A stretch of DNA of 64,000 nucleotides. Source: Allokutzneria sp. A3M-2-11 16. Its GTDB lineage: Bacteria > Actinomycetota > Actinomycetes > Mycobacteriales > Pseudonocardiaceae. The position numbers and the translations under genes were made by a program. Numbering within the stretch: position 1 is the stretch's first letter; every line of letters starts with the position of its first letter. Below are positions 40,760-50,023 of the stretch, in pieces. The notes below the pieces were generated by a model, which was not told the origin of the DNA, did not search any database, and was given only the letters and a program-made list of their open reading frames with translations. The DNA lies in NCBI RefSeq assembly GCF_024213555.1, contig NZ_JANAVO010000001.1, forward strand, positions 1,426,001 to 1,490,000. Reading direction: 5' to 3'.

Positions 40760-40954
40760 TCAGGCCGCGGTGGGCAGGTGCGTCGCGCGGGCGTGCGCGA
40801 CCGGGGTGGCGGGGAGGTCGGTCACGCGCCGGGGCAGCTCGGTCGCGGGGGCGGGCTCCGCGGGCTGGGCGTGGTCGTTGAGCTGGTCCGACACCGCCAT
40901 CAGTACGAGAACGACCAGGCCCGCTGCGATTCCGATCCAGATCACGGTGACCAT
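40760..40954 (-). CDS. small single-span membrane protein
   Basis: 64 aa: a membrane helix at the very N-terminus (VIWIGIAAGLVVLVLMAVSD) and a Pro/Ala-rich cytoplasmic or extracellular tail. The ATG at 40954 follows GAGGAG at 6 nt; a GTG at 40945 is also possible. The function is unknown. Confidence 0.55.
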   Translation of the reverse strand: MVTVIWIGIAAGLVVLVLMAVSDQLNDHAQPAEPAPATELPRRVTDLPATPVAHARATHLPTAA

Positions 40955-41145
40955 CTCCTGCTCCTCGGCTCTCTTGTCCCCTCTGCGTCTGACACCACAA
41001 GAGTCGCCGGTCGGCAGGGGTCAGCGGATCGGCTGTGCGGCCAGTTGGCGCTCGCCATCCGGCCGAGGGGGAAAAACCCTGACGAGGGGCTCGGGCCGAC
41101 CCCCGATGTCGGCCCGAACCCCCCGTCAGGGAGACGCACGCCGGG

Positions 41146-43404
41146 CTACTCCTCGGCGTACGCGCGGGCGGTCACCTTGCGCAGGACCGGCCCGCAGGCG
41201 GCCGCGGCGAGCAGGGCCACGACCAGGCCCAGCACCGCCGGGGTCACCAGCCACGGACTCAGGATCAGGTCTCCCTTGGCCAGCGTCAGCAGCCCGGCGC
41301 CGATGAAGGCACCAGCCACGCTCGCACCGACCGTCGCCACCAGCGCGGGCAGCATCGCCTCCCGGCGCAGGGCCTTGACCAGCACGTTCGTCGGCGTTCC
41401 TGCGGCGATCAACGCACCGAACGTGCGCCTTCGGTCCACCACCGAGCCTGCCGCGGCCACCCCGGCGCTCACGCCGCCGAGGATGGTGGCGATCGCCAGC
41501 CCGATCACGGTCACCCGGCGCAGGTCGCCGAGCAGGGTGTCGCCGTGCGCGTCGTAGGCGCCGTTGCTGTAGATGGACGCGCCGACCACGTTCCGCAGGA
41601 TCGCGGTGCGCGCGATCGCCTCGTTCTGCGGTGTGGTGACCACCGCGACCGAGTTGACCGCCAGCTTGGTCGCCGGGACGAGCGCGGGGTCGACGAAGAT
41701 CGTGGAAGAGCCTCGGCCGTTCGGCTGGTACTCGCGGATCGGCACCTGAGCGGGCAGCGAGACGTCGGTGGCGTCGCCGTTCCCGAAGCCGTAGCTGCGG
41801 AGGACGATCTCGCCCGCGTCGAACCGGGTCCCGGTGGGCACGTAGATCGCCGGGCCCTGCTGGCACGCGGAGATGTCGATCGGGCGGACCTTGACGGCGT
41901 CGGTGCAGCTGAGCACCATCGCCGACCGGGACTGGCCGGAGCCGTCGCCCTTGCCGCCGATGCTGCCCTCACTGATCGCCAGCACCGGCGCGGTGATCCC
42001 GTTCTTCGCCATGTCGGTGCGCACTGAGGCGACCTGCTTGGCGGGCGCGCCGTAGGTCTGGGCGATGATCACGCCGTCCTTCCAGGTCCCGTCGTTGAAA
42101 CCGATCCGGCTCTCCAGCCCGGGGAACATGGTCAGCGCGAGGGAACCCGCGAACACCGCGACCACCACGCCGGAGGACGCGCGGAAGGCGGCCTTCGGAT
42201 CGTCGCGCAGCCTGCGCCCGGCCAGCAGGGTGGCCGGGGTGCGCCAGATCGCGGTGAAGAGCTTGCCGACCCACGAGGTCACCAGCGGACCGACCAGCAC
42301 CAGGGCGATCGCCACCGCGGCGAGCCCGACCAGCACGAACGCCGTGGTGCCGCCCTTGTCCTGAGCGATGCCGAGTCCGACGAAGAAGACCGCGCCCGCC
42401 CCGAAGATCAGCAGCAGCCGGGCGACGCTGGGCTGCCGCTTCGTGTGCTGGTTGGCCGCGCCGAGCGGCTGGTTGAGCACCCGGCGCAGGCCGAACACCG
42501 AGGCGAGGCAGACCAGCAGCGGAGCGAGGACCAGCACCGCGACCACGAGCAGCGCGCTCGGCGTGAAGTCGGCGGGGAACCAGGTGCCGCCGTCCCACGG
42601 GATCTGCGCGGTGAGCGAGCGGAGCGGGATGCCGACGACCAGGCCGAGCACCGTTCCGGCGACCGAGGCGACCGCGGTCTCGGCGACGGTCATCCAGACG
42701 ACCTGCTGGGGTGTCGCCCCGGCCAGCCGGAGCGCGGCCAGCCTGCGTTCGCGGCGCGCCGCGGTGAGCCGGGCCGCCGAGGCGACCAGCACCAGGCACG
42801 GCACCACCAGGATGACCAGCCCCACCTGGGAGAGCAGCAGCAGGAGCTCGTTCGGGTCGCCGCCACGAGCGGGGCGGGCGAGGTCCGCGCGGGACTGCGC
42901 GCCGGAGGGCATGGCGTCGGGGGCGTGACCGACGATCGCGACGAGCTCGTCCGGGAAGCTCAGTGCCTCGTCGCCGATCGAGCCGACGACCTTGCCGGGG
43001 AACCGGTCGGCGAGCTGGGCGGCGGGTTTTCCCGCAGCCAGCTCGGCGAGTGCCGGGGAGAGGAAGACCTCGCCAGGACCCGGGACCCGGGGGATGCCGG
43101 GCGCCACGGCGATGCCGGGCTTGAGCGCGGCGACGTCGAAGCGGTGGACGCGCTGCCCGGCGACGTCGTCGTAGTTCGTGACGACCAGCAGCGGCCGGTC
43201 GGCCGGGTTCTCCTGCGAGGAGCCGCTGCTGTACTGGGAGCGCCAGCTCTCGCGGTCGGCGCGGTTCTGGATCGCGCCCGGCGTGGCGGCCAGCCACACC
43301 ACGAGCGCGACTCCGACGGCGACACCGAGCATGGTGAACAAGGCGGACGCGCGGCTGCGGGAATCGGCCCGCAGCACGCGAACGGCCAGTTGCAGTGGGT
43401 TCAC
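41146..43404 (-). CDS. FtsX-type ABC transporter permease
   Basis: A 752-aa MacB/FtsX permease: N-terminal helix (ALFTMLGVAVGVALVVWLAA), a large extracellular domain, FtsX core with ARLTAARRERRLAALRLAGA, and several C-terminal helices. It is a paralogue of the 18925 permease in layout. The GTG at 43404 overlaps the ATPase stop by 4 nt. Together they form an exporter divergent from a two-component system, the classic arrangement for cell-wall stress or antimicrobial peptide response. Confidence 0.9.
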   Translation of the reverse strand: MNPLQLAVRVLRADSRSRASALFTMLGVAVGVALVVWLAATPGAIQNRADRESWRSQYSSGSSQENPADRPLLVVTNYDDVAGQRVHRFDVAALKPGIAVAPGIPRVPGPGEVFLSPALAELAAGKPAAQLADRFPGKVVGSIGDEALSFPDELVAIVGHAPDAMPSGAQSRADLARPARGGDPNELLLLLSQVGLVILVVPCLVLVASAARLTAARRERRLAALRLAGATPQQVVWMTVAETAVASVAGTVLGLVVGIPLRSLTAQIPWDGGTWFPADFTPSALLVVAVLVLAPLLVCLASVFGLRRVLNQPLGAANQHTKRQPSVARLLLIFGAGAVFFVGLGIAQDKGGTTAFVLVGLAAVAIALVLVGPLVTSWVGKLFTAIWRTPATLLAGRRLRDDPKAAFRASSGVVVAVFAGSLALTMFPGLESRIGFNDGTWKDGVIIAQTYGAPAKQVASVRTDMAKNGITAPVLAISEGSIGGKGDGSGQSRSAMVLSCTDAVKVRPIDISACQQGPAIYVPTGTRFDAGEIVLRSYGFGNGDATDVSLPAQVPIREYQPNGRGSSTIFVDPALVPATKLAVNSVAVVTTPQNEAIARTAILRNVVGASIYSNGAYDAHGDTLLGDLRRVTVIGLAIATILGGVSAGVAAAGSVVDRRRTFGALIAAGTPTNVLVKALRREAMLPALVATVGASVAGAFIGAGLLTLAKGDLILSPWLVTPAVLGLVVALLAAAACGPVLRKVTARAYAEE

Positions 43405-44096
43405 GCGGCGGCTCGCAGGGCGATCCGGCCGTCGGTGATCTCGACGATGCGCTGGGCGCGGGAGGCCACGTTCGGGTCGTGGGTGACGATGACGACCGCG
43501 GCGCCGGTGGCCCGCGCGGCCTGGAGCAGCGCGGTGATCGTCTCCTCGCCGGTGCGCGTGTCCAACGCGCCGGTCGGCTCGTCGGCGAAGATCACCCGAG
43601 GCCGGTGGGCCAGCGCCCTGGCGATCGCGACCCGCTGGGCCTGACCGCCGGAGAGCTCACCGGGACGGCGGTGCTCCATCCCGCCGAGGCCCAGCTTGAT
43701 CAGCCAGTCCTGGGCGGTGCCGATCGCCTGCTTCTTGGAGCCGCCCGCGAGCAGCAGCGGCAGGGCGACGTTCTCCTCGGCGGTCAGCTCGGCGACGAGC
43801 ATGCCGGTCTGGAAGACGAAGCCGAACGCGCTGCGGCGGAGCTTGCTGCGTTCGCCCTCGCCGAGCCGGGTGATGGGGCGGCCCGCGACGAGGACGTCCC
43901 CGCCGTCCGCGGGCAGGATTCCGGCCAGCACGTGCAGCAGCGTGGACTTGCCGGAGCCGGACGGGCCGACGATGGCGACGACCTCACCGACGTTCACGGC
44001 GATGTCCACCCCGGCCAGCGCGTGGGTCTGCCCGTAGCGCTTGACCAGGCCCTGCCCGACGAGAATGGGCTGGCGATCGGCAAGGTGGTTTGTCAC
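43401..44096 (-). CDS. ABC transporter ATP-binding protein
   Basis: A 231-aa ATPase with Walker A GPSGSGKSTLLHVLAG, signature LSGGQAQRVAIARAL, Walker B VIFADEPTGALDTR and switch His in IVTHDPNV. The GTG at 44096 has GGAGG 5 nt upstream. Partner of the downstream permease. Confidence 0.95.
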   Translation of the reverse strand: MTNHLADRQPILVGQGLVKRYGQTHALAGVDIAVNVGEVVAIVGPSGSGKSTLLHVLAGILPADGGDVLVAGRPITRLGEGERSKLRRSAFGFVFQTGMLVAELTAEENVALPLLLAGGSKKQAIGTAQDWLIKLGLGGMEHRRPGELSGGQAQRVAIARALAHRPRVIFADEPTGALDTRTGEETITALLQAARATGAAVVIVTHDPNVASRAQRIVEITDGRIALRAAA

Positions 44097-44189
44097 CGTC
44101 TCCTCCAAGATGTGAACGACTGGCGACAACACTGCGGGTCGGGGCGGCCCCGCCACTTCGGCCAGCGGGCCGGGCCATCACCCGATCGG

Positions 44190-44258
44190 TCGGCCGAATG
44201 GCCGAGGCCGGTCTTGGCCGCGTGGCCGACCCGCGGAGCGCGGCGGTGGTCGTAGCCT
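44190..44258 (+). promoter_or_regulatory. promoter region of the two-component system
   Basis: A dyad TCGGCC-gaat-GGCCGA (44190-44205) lies about 45 bp before TAGCCT (44253-44258), the -10 box, which ends 8 nt before the GTG of the kinase. The dyad is a candidate site for the LuxR-type response regulator and could serve the divergent ABC genes too. Confidence 0.45.
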
Positions 44259-44266
44259 GCTCTCTC

Positions 44267-45463
44267 GTGGACAACTCCCTTGCGAGCTGGCAGGCGCTCA
44301 TGCGCAGGCAGTGGCCCGTCGCGGTCGCGCTCGGCGTGCTCCTGTTCGCGGAGCTGATCTCCACCGGGCCCACCCGGAATCTGATCGCGCTCCCGCCGGC
44401 GATGCTGCTGGCCGCGATCGCCGTGATCTCACCGCGCAGGCCGGTCGACGCCGCGTTCATCGGCGCGGCCATGATCGTCGGGACGTCCCTGGGCTACCAC
44501 CTCCTCGGCACCGACACCTACTCCGTGTTCAGCCCGGTCTCCCCGTCGGAGACCGCGTCGCTGATGGTGCTGATCGCGATGGTGATCCGCTTCGCGCCGG
44601 CTCGCTGGTCCACGTCGGCCGTGATGGCGATCTGGCTGTCCGGGCTCGTCGCCAGCCTCACCAGACCCCGCAACGTCATGGGGGACTGGCGGCTCGCGAA
44701 CTTCGACGAGGCCTTCCCCACCTTCATGCTCTTCGCGCTCGCCGTGGGCACGGGGCTGTACTTCCGCGCCAGGGACAGGGATCGGCAGCGCACGGTCACC
44801 CACCAGGTGACCTCGGCGCAGCAGCAGGAGCGCATCGCGCTGGCCCGCGAACTGCACGACGTGGTCGCCCACCACGTCACCGGGATCGTCGTGCAGGCGC
44901 AGGCCGCGATGATCGTCGCGGACAAGGACCCCCAAGCGGCGCAACGGATTCTGCCCAGCATCGCGCGCAGCGGCAGCGATGCGCTCACCGCGATGCGGCG
45001 GCTGGTCGGCACGCTGCGCGACTCCGACGCCCGGATCGGCGTGGACGCGGCGGAGTCGGCGACCGCGGACCTCGCCGCCGACGTGCGCAAGGTGGTCGAG
45101 GACGCCCGGGAGATCGGCCCGCCCATCGAGCTGCGCATCGACCTGCGCGCGGAGGTGCCCGCCGAGGTGGCGCGCTCCGTGCTGCGGCTGGTGCAGGAAG
45201 CCCTGACCAACGCGCACAAGCACGCGCTGAACGCCACGGTGATCAAGATCGATGTGACCAGTGAGCCGGGCCGGACCCGGGTGGTCGTCGCCGACGACGG
45301 GCAGGGCTCGGCCCACGACCCGATCGGCGGCTCCGGCGGCTACGGTCTGGTCGGAATGCGGGAACGCGTCGAGCTGCTCGGCGGCCGCTTCTCGGCCGGC
45401 CGGGGTTGGAAGGGCGGTTGGGAGGTCTTCGCCGAGCTGCCCGTTGGGGAGGCCAAGCAATGA
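44267..45463 (+). CDS. sensor histidine kinase (NarX/LiaS-type, HisKA_3)
   Basis: A 398-aa kinase with an N-terminal domain of about five membrane helices (PVAVALGVLLFAELIS to FPTFMLFALAVGTGLYFRAR), then HisKA_3 with phospho-accepting His197 in ARELHDVVAHHVTGIVVQAQ, and an HATPase_c domain (LRLVQEALTNAHKHA, VVADDGQGSA, GYGLVGMRERVELLGG). It has no extracellular sensor, so membrane stress or the ABC exporter may be the input. It overlaps the regulator by 4 nt. Confidence 0.93.
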   Translation: MDNSLASWQALMRRQWPVAVALGVLLFAELISTGPTRNLIALPPAMLLAAIAVISPRRPVDAAFIGAAMIVGTSLGYHLLGTDTYSVFSPVSPSETASLMVLIAMVIRFAPARWSTSAVMAIWLSGLVASLTRPRNVMGDWRLANFDEAFPTFMLFALAVGTGLYFRARDRDRQRTVTHQVTSAQQQERIALARELHDVVAHHVTGIVVQAQAAMIVADKDPQAAQRILPSIARSGSDALTAMRRLVGTLRDSDARIGVDAAESATADLAADVRKVVEDAREIGPPIELRIDLRAEVPAEVARSVLRLVQEALTNAHKHALNATVIKIDVTSEPGRTRVVVADDGQGSAHDPIGGSGGYGLVGMRERVELLGGRFSAGRGWKGGWEVFAELPVGEAKQ

Positions 45464-46110
45464 CGATCCGGGTGCTCATCGCCGACGACCAGGACATGGT
45501 GCGGATCGGCTTCCGGATGATCCTGGAGAACGAGGACGACATGGAGGTCGTCGCCGACGTCCGGGACGGCATCTCCGCGGTGAGCAGGGCTCGCGAGTTG
45601 CGGCCGGACGTCTGTCTGATGGACATCCGCATGCCCGGCCTCGACGGCCTGGAAGTCACGCGGCAGCTGTGCGGCCCCGGTGTCGCCGACCCGATCAAGG
45701 TGGTCGTGGTGACCACGTTCGACCTGGACGAGTACGTGCACACCGCGCTGGCCAACGGCGCGAGCGGATTCCTGTTGAAGGACGCGGGGCCCGCGCTGCT
45801 CGTGGAGGCCGTCCGGGCGGCTGAGCGCGGGGATGCGTTGATCTCGCCGCAGATCACCGTGCGGATGCTGGAGCACTTCAACAAGCCTTCGGTGAGCGTG
45901 GCCGACAAGCCGCACGAGGCGTTGACGGAGCGCGAGCTGGACGTGGTGCGCGCGGTGGCGCGGGGGCTGACCAACACCGAGATCGGCGCGGAGCTGTTCC
46001 TGTCGTTGTCCACGGTGAAGACGCACCTGGCGTCTGTGCAGTCGAAGTTGGGTGCGCGCAACCGCGTGGAGATCGCGTCGTGGGCGTGGCGGTCCGGGCT
46101 GATGTCCTGA
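45460..46110 (+). CDS. LuxR/NarL-type response regulator
   Basis: A 216-aa regulator: receiver domain IRVLIADDQDMVRIGF with phospho-acceptor Asp55 in CLMDIRMPGLDG, Thr and Lys in VVVTTFD and FLLKDAG, and a LuxR HTH (LTERELDVVRAVARGLTNTE, then LSLSTVKTHLASVQSKLG). Partner of the kinase, ATGA overlap. Likely target: the divergent ABC exporter. Confidence 0.95.
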   Translation: MTIRVLIADDQDMVRIGFRMILENEDDMEVVADVRDGISAVSRARELRPDVCLMDIRMPGLDGLEVTRQLCGPGVADPIKVVVVTTFDLDEYVHTALANGASGFLLKDAGPALLVEAVRAAERGDALISPQITVRMLEHFNKPSVSVADKPHEALTERELDVVRAVARGLTNTEIGAELFLSLSTVKTHLASVQSKLGARNRVEIASWAWRSGLMS

Positions 46111-46446
46111 CGCCAATGTCGCGTTTGGGGCGTTGGATTCCCTGAACGAGTCGTTCGGGGCGTTGGGTTCCCTCAACGGGTCGTTCAGGGCGTTCGTGGC
46201 GCGCGCGGAGGCGGGGTCGGGGTGGCCGTGAATGTCGCGTTTGGTGCGTTGGGAGGCCCTGAATGAGTCATTGAGGGCGCTCAAGTACCTCAATGACTCA
46301 TTCAGGGCATACGTGGCGGTGGGGATGAGAGGAACTCCGCCCAGGCTGGGGTTTTTGGGGTCGTTGTGCGGCCGCACGTGGGAAAGTGGGTGTTTAGGGG
46401 GTCCCCGACTGGAGGGGGACCCTTGTTCGCGTGTGGAGGGATGGCG
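46111..46446. repeat. patch of palindromic CCCTGAAYGAGTC-type repeats
   Basis: Four palindromic units: CCCTGAACGAGTCGTTCGGG (from 46140), CCCTCAACGGGTCGTTCAGG (from 46170), CCCTGAATGAGTCATTGAGG (from 46258) and CCTCAATGACTCATTCAGGG (from 46288). AATGTCGCGTTTGG occurs twice, at 46115 and 46231, one before each pair, so the patch looks like a duplicated two-unit module. No ORF is seen; the region lies between the response regulator and the CHAT locus. Elements of this look are dispersed in Amycolatopsis-type genomes, from memory. Confidence 0.75.
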
Positions 46447-46848
46447 ATGGAACCGGCCACGACGATCCAGCTGCTCGGTGCCGGGGCGTTCGGGTTCCTC
46501 GTCGGATGGTTCGTCTACTACCTCAACCGGCACCGGTCCGCCGACGTGCGGTTCGCCGACCTGGTCAGCCTGATCGGCGCGATCGGCGGCGGGGCGGTGC
46601 TCGCCCTGTTCCCGGCGGGCACGGACCTGTTCGGCGCGTACGGGCTCGGGCTGTTCGCGGGGTTCTTCGGGTACCTGGTGGTGATCCTGCTGCTGGTGTG
46701 GCGCTCGGAGAACTTCACCATCGACTACCTCATCGACGGCAGGCGCCGCGACGTGGCGCCGGGCGAGCGGTTGCCGGACGGGCCGGACCGCGGGGCGATG
46801 GGCGAACCCGAGCGCGGTGACCCCGAGCGCGGAGGACCGCGCCGCTGA
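46447..46848 (+). CDS. three-helix membrane protein paired with CHAT protein
   Basis: A 133-aa membrane protein: TIQLLGAGAFGFLVGWFVYY, LVSLIGAIGGGAVLALFP and YGLGLFAGFFGYLVVILLLV helices, then FTIDYLIDGRRRDVAPGERL and a charged Glu/Arg tail. No known domain was recognised. The ATG at 46447 is 6 nt after GGAGGG. It ends 12 nt before the CHAT gene, so both are surely in one operon. It may anchor the CHAT protein at the membrane or be its effector or substrate. Confidence 0.75.
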   Translation: MEPATTIQLLGAGAFGFLVGWFVYYLNRHRSADVRFADLVSLIGAIGGGAVLALFPAGTDLFGAYGLGLFAGFFGYLVVILLLVWRSENFTIDYLIDGRRRDVAPGERLPDGPDRGAMGEPERGDPERGGPRR

Positions 46849-46860
46849 CGGAGGCGGATC

Positions 46861-49527
46861 ATGCTCGATCGGCTCAGCTTCGACATCGCCGTCCGCGGAC
46901 CGAAACCGCTCAAGGCGGCGGACCGCGAGGTCAACGCGATCCTGACGGTCTCGGCGCACCCGCTGCCGAGGACCGCGGAGGTGATCGTCTTCGATCGGTC
47001 GAACCGGGCCGAGTTCGGCGCGGTGAAGGCGCACGTGCTGAGCGCGATCGACGCGGTCGCGGACGGGTTGGAGTTCGCGGTGGTCGCGGGCTCCACGACG
47101 GAGCCGGACGGTGCGCGCCTCGTGGTGGCGGACCAGCGGACGCGGGCGGCGGCGAAGGCGGCGGTCGGCGAACTGGGACCGGAGGGCGACGCGGAGTTCG
47201 CGTCCTGGTTGGGGCGGGCCGCCGTGCTGTTGGCGGAGCACGAGGGGCCGCACCCGCGCGCGATGCTGATCACGGCGGGGACCAGGCAGGAGTTCGCCGC
47301 CGCGGCGGCACCGTACGTGGATCGCTTCGTGTGCAACTACGTCGGCCCCGACAGCGCCACCGAAGGCGTCGAGGACGGCATCCACCTGAACCTGTCACTG
47401 CCGCCGAACACGCGCTTGCGCTTCCTCCGGCAGATCTCCCCTCAGCAGGCCGATCTCGCCGACGATGCGGGCCCGCTCGGGTACAACACCGGCACGTGGG
47501 GCGCGGAGTCCCGCGAGTACCACCTGTGCGTCGAGGTCCCGCCGCCGATGGTGCGGGAGTTCCTGGCTGCGCGGGTGACGCTCGTGCGGCTGGGTGAGGG
47601 CGGGGAGCCGATCCAGCTCGCGCACGCCAATGTCTTGGCGCGGTTGGAGATTCCACTGCCGCCCCTCTTCGCGCCGCCTGCTCAGCAACAGCAGCCCCCG
47701 CCTAAGCACAAGGCTCCCGCCCGCCGGGTCGACGGCAGGGGCGGTGGAGCCACCGGCGGCTTCGCCCGGCCGAGGCCCCCGAACGTCGTGAACACCGGGT
47801 TCGCCGACGCGGCCGCTCCGCTGCTGCCGTTGCCGCAGAACTACGCGCTGCGGCCAGGCTGGGGTTACTGGTTCTGGCTCGATGTCGGGCCGCTGGTTGG
47901 AGCATCCATCGAGGCCGCGCCGATGTCGTTGCCGCAGTCGCTGCCCGCCGACGCGCAGTTGACCGTTGTGCTGTACGGGTTTCCCGGGGAGTTCGACCTC
48001 GATCCGCGGGCGGCCACGGGTGTGCTGCAGATGAACCGGGACGGCTCCCCACGCGTGCTGCGCCAACCGTCCATTGTGGAGCATACGTCTCGACTGTTCT
48101 TCCCCGTCCGCACTCCGCACGAGCAGACACCCCTTCGCCTGCGGTGCAACATCTACTGGCAGCAGGAGCTGATCCAGTCGCGGCTGATCACCGCGACGCC
48201 GGGAGAGCTTAAGTCCACTGTGGACTTCCGGATAGCCGACCCGCACGATGTGCTGCGGTGGCCGTCCCCGTACCAGTACAGCGCCAGCCTTCTGCTCAAC
48301 GACGACGGCAGGGGCACGCACGCGTTGCGCGTGCTCGCCAAGGAAGGCGCGGACGTGCTGCGCGCCGAGGCGTCCATCACCAGCCACCAGCTCACCAGCG
48401 CGATCAGGATGGCCAGGGGCGCGCTGAGCCGGGTCGCGTGGGGCAGCGAAGAGCCCTGGCGCGAGGAGTTCGACTACCGCTACGGTTCGTCGCCGACCGT
48501 CGAGCAGGTCACCAACGACCTGATCACGTTGGCGGTCAACGGTTATCGGCTCCACCACGTGTTGGTGCGGGCACTCGGCCGCTCGGTGAACGAGAGCGCG
48601 TACAGCATGGCCGACCGGGTCGGTGCCGCGCTCGGCGCACCGGGCTTCGTCCAGATCGCGTTGAAGGAAGGCGCTCAGCACGTCATCCCCGCCGCGATGG
48701 TCTACGATCTGCCACTGGACAGCAACGCGCCGGACCTGGTGCTGTGCCAGGACTTCCTGACCTGGGCGAGCCGGAACGAGATCCCGCTGAGCCCGTGCCT
48801 GCGGCGCCAGTGCGGGCAGGCGCTGAGCCCGAGCCCGACCGTCGTGTGCCCCGGCGGCTTCTGGGGATTCCGGCACGCGCTCGGGCTGCCCGTGTCCCTG
48901 GGGGCGGCGCCCGCGGTGCCCCCGTTGCTCCCCCACGACGGCGGTGTCCGGCTCGTCGGCGGGGTCTACCAGGACTTCGCTTCGACGGCCGCGCACCGCG
49001 ACGCACTGCGGAACCTGTTGCCGTGGAAGGACTACCGGCTCGGCGAGGATCGGGAAAGCACGCTCGCGGGGCTCCAGGGCGACCCGCAGATCGTCTACTT
49101 CTACTGCCACGGCGGCGTGAGCGGCGAAGTGCCGTTCCTCCAGGTGGGCAAGCGAGGCGGGCCCGCCATCACCCCGGACAACCTGCACGATCGGCGGGTC
49201 CGGTGGTCCTCGAGCCGACCACTGGTGGTCCTGAACGGTTGCCGGACAACGGATCTGGAGCCGGAACGGGCGATCGACTTCGTGAGCTTCTTCGTCGAGG
49301 AAGCCCTCGCGTGCGGGGTGATCGGCACCGAGGTCACGGTCTTCGAGCAGATGGCCCACCAGTTCGCCGAGGAGGTCCTGCGCGGCTTCCTGGTGCACGG
49401 CGAGCCGATCGGCGCAGCGGTGACGAGGGCTCGGGTGGCCCTGCTGGCGAACGGGAACCCGTTGGGGCTGGCCTACATCCCGTTCGTCTCACCGACGATC
49501 AGGATGGCGCCTCTGCCAGCGCCTTGA
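46861..49527 (+). CDS. large CHAT (caspase-like) protease with degenerate vWA-like N-terminus
   Basis: An 888-aa protein. Residues about 1-265 look like a vWA-type fold (VIVFDRSNRAEFGAVKAHVL with a poor metal site). A Pro/Gln-rich linker follows near 275-300, then a beta-rich middle (GYWFWLDVGPLVGAS to LVRALG). The C-terminal CHAT domain from about 690 has the catalytic His750 in YFYCHGG and Cys794 in LNGCRT, then RARVALLANGNPLGLAYIPF. Both catalytic residues are intact. CHAT proteases act in defence, cell death or signal-triggered cleavage. The partner is the membrane protein upstream. The gene end overlaps the opposing SRPBCC gene by 29 nt. Confidence 0.88.
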   Translation: MLDRLSFDIAVRGPKPLKAADREVNAILTVSAHPLPRTAEVIVFDRSNRAEFGAVKAHVLSAIDAVADGLEFAVVAGSTTEPDGARLVVADQRTRAAAKAAVGELGPEGDAEFASWLGRAAVLLAEHEGPHPRAMLITAGTRQEFAAAAAPYVDRFVCNYVGPDSATEGVEDGIHLNLSLPPNTRLRFLRQISPQQADLADDAGPLGYNTGTWGAESREYHLCVEVPPPMVREFLAARVTLVRLGEGGEPIQLAHANVLARLEIPLPPLFAPPAQQQQPPPKHKAPARRVDGRGGGATGGFARPRPPNVVNTGFADAAAPLLPLPQNYALRPGWGYWFWLDVGPLVGASIEAAPMSLPQSLPADAQLTVVLYGFPGEFDLDPRAATGVLQMNRDGSPRVLRQPSIVEHTSRLFFPVRTPHEQTPLRLRCNIYWQQELIQSRLITATPGELKSTVDFRIADPHDVLRWPSPYQYSASLLLNDDGRGTHALRVLAKEGADVLRAEASITSHQLTSAIRMARGALSRVAWGSEEPWREEFDYRYGSSPTVEQVTNDLITLAVNGYRLHHVLVRALGRSVNESAYSMADRVGAALGAPGFVQIALKEGAQHVIPAAMVYDLPLDSNAPDLVLCQDFLTWASRNEIPLSPCLRRQCGQALSPSPTVVCPGGFWGFRHALGLPVSLGAAPAVPPLLPHDGGVRLVGGVYQDFASTAAHRDALRNLLPWKDYRLGEDRESTLAGLQGDPQIVYFYCHGGVSGEVPFLQVGKRGGPAITPDNLHDRRVRWSSSRPLVVLNGCRTTDLEPERAIDFVSFFVEEALACGVIGTEVTVFEQMAHQFAEEVLRGFLVHGEPIGAAVTRARVALLANGNPLGLAYIPFVSPTIRMAPLPAP

Positions 49528-49948
49528 GCCGCGCCAGGGTCTTCTCGATGTTGACCTCGTTGCGGCTGTCCCGGTCCACGACACCGGTGCCGACCGGAGC
49601 GACGACCGTGCGGAAGAAGCGGTTCCGCAGGTCGCGGGTGCTCTCGGTGACGCGGCAGCCCAGGTCGCTGACTTCGATGTCATAGCGCCATTCCGCGACG
49701 GGCGCACCGAAACTCCGGACCCGGTAGGCGAAGCAGCGGCCCGGTTCGGCATGGGTGACCTCGGCGGTGGTCCACCATCGGAAGAGCCCGTTGCGGTTGC
49801 CCGCCCGGAACCGCGCGCCGACGCCGCGCGCCGTGGTCAGCCACCGCGCGTCCGTCGACTCCACCACGAAGCGGCTCTGTCGTGCCACGTCGCTGACCAG
49901 GGCATACACGACCTCGGGCAATGCGCCGATGTCAACGCTGCGTTCCAT
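49499..49948 (-). CDS. SRPBCC family protein
   Basis: A 149-aa START/SRPBCC-fold protein: MERSVDIGALPEVVYALVSD opening, then ARFRAGNRNGLFRWWTTAEV and the C-terminal helix NEVNIEKTLARLKALAEAPS. It probably binds a hydrophobic ligand; the function is unknown. It converges on and overlaps the CHAT gene. The ATG at 49948 is preceded by GGAG. Confidence 0.85.
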   Translation of the reverse strand: MERSVDIGALPEVVYALVSDVARQSRFVVESTDARWLTTARGVGARFRAGNRNGLFRWWTTAEVTHAEPGRCFAYRVRSFGAPVAEWRYDIEVSDLGCRVTESTRDLRNRFFRTVVAPVGTGVVDRDSRNEVNIEKTLARLKALAEAPS

Positions 49949-50023
49949 TCTCCGAACGATCCTCGCATTCCCCCGCGTTGTCGAGAAGCGTGCGCGGGGC
50001 GAACACCGGGTACCCCCGCGGGT

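Noticed and set aside
46111-46446. CRISPR array
   Set aside because: Units are palindromic and irregularly spaced, with no constant spacers and no cas genes.
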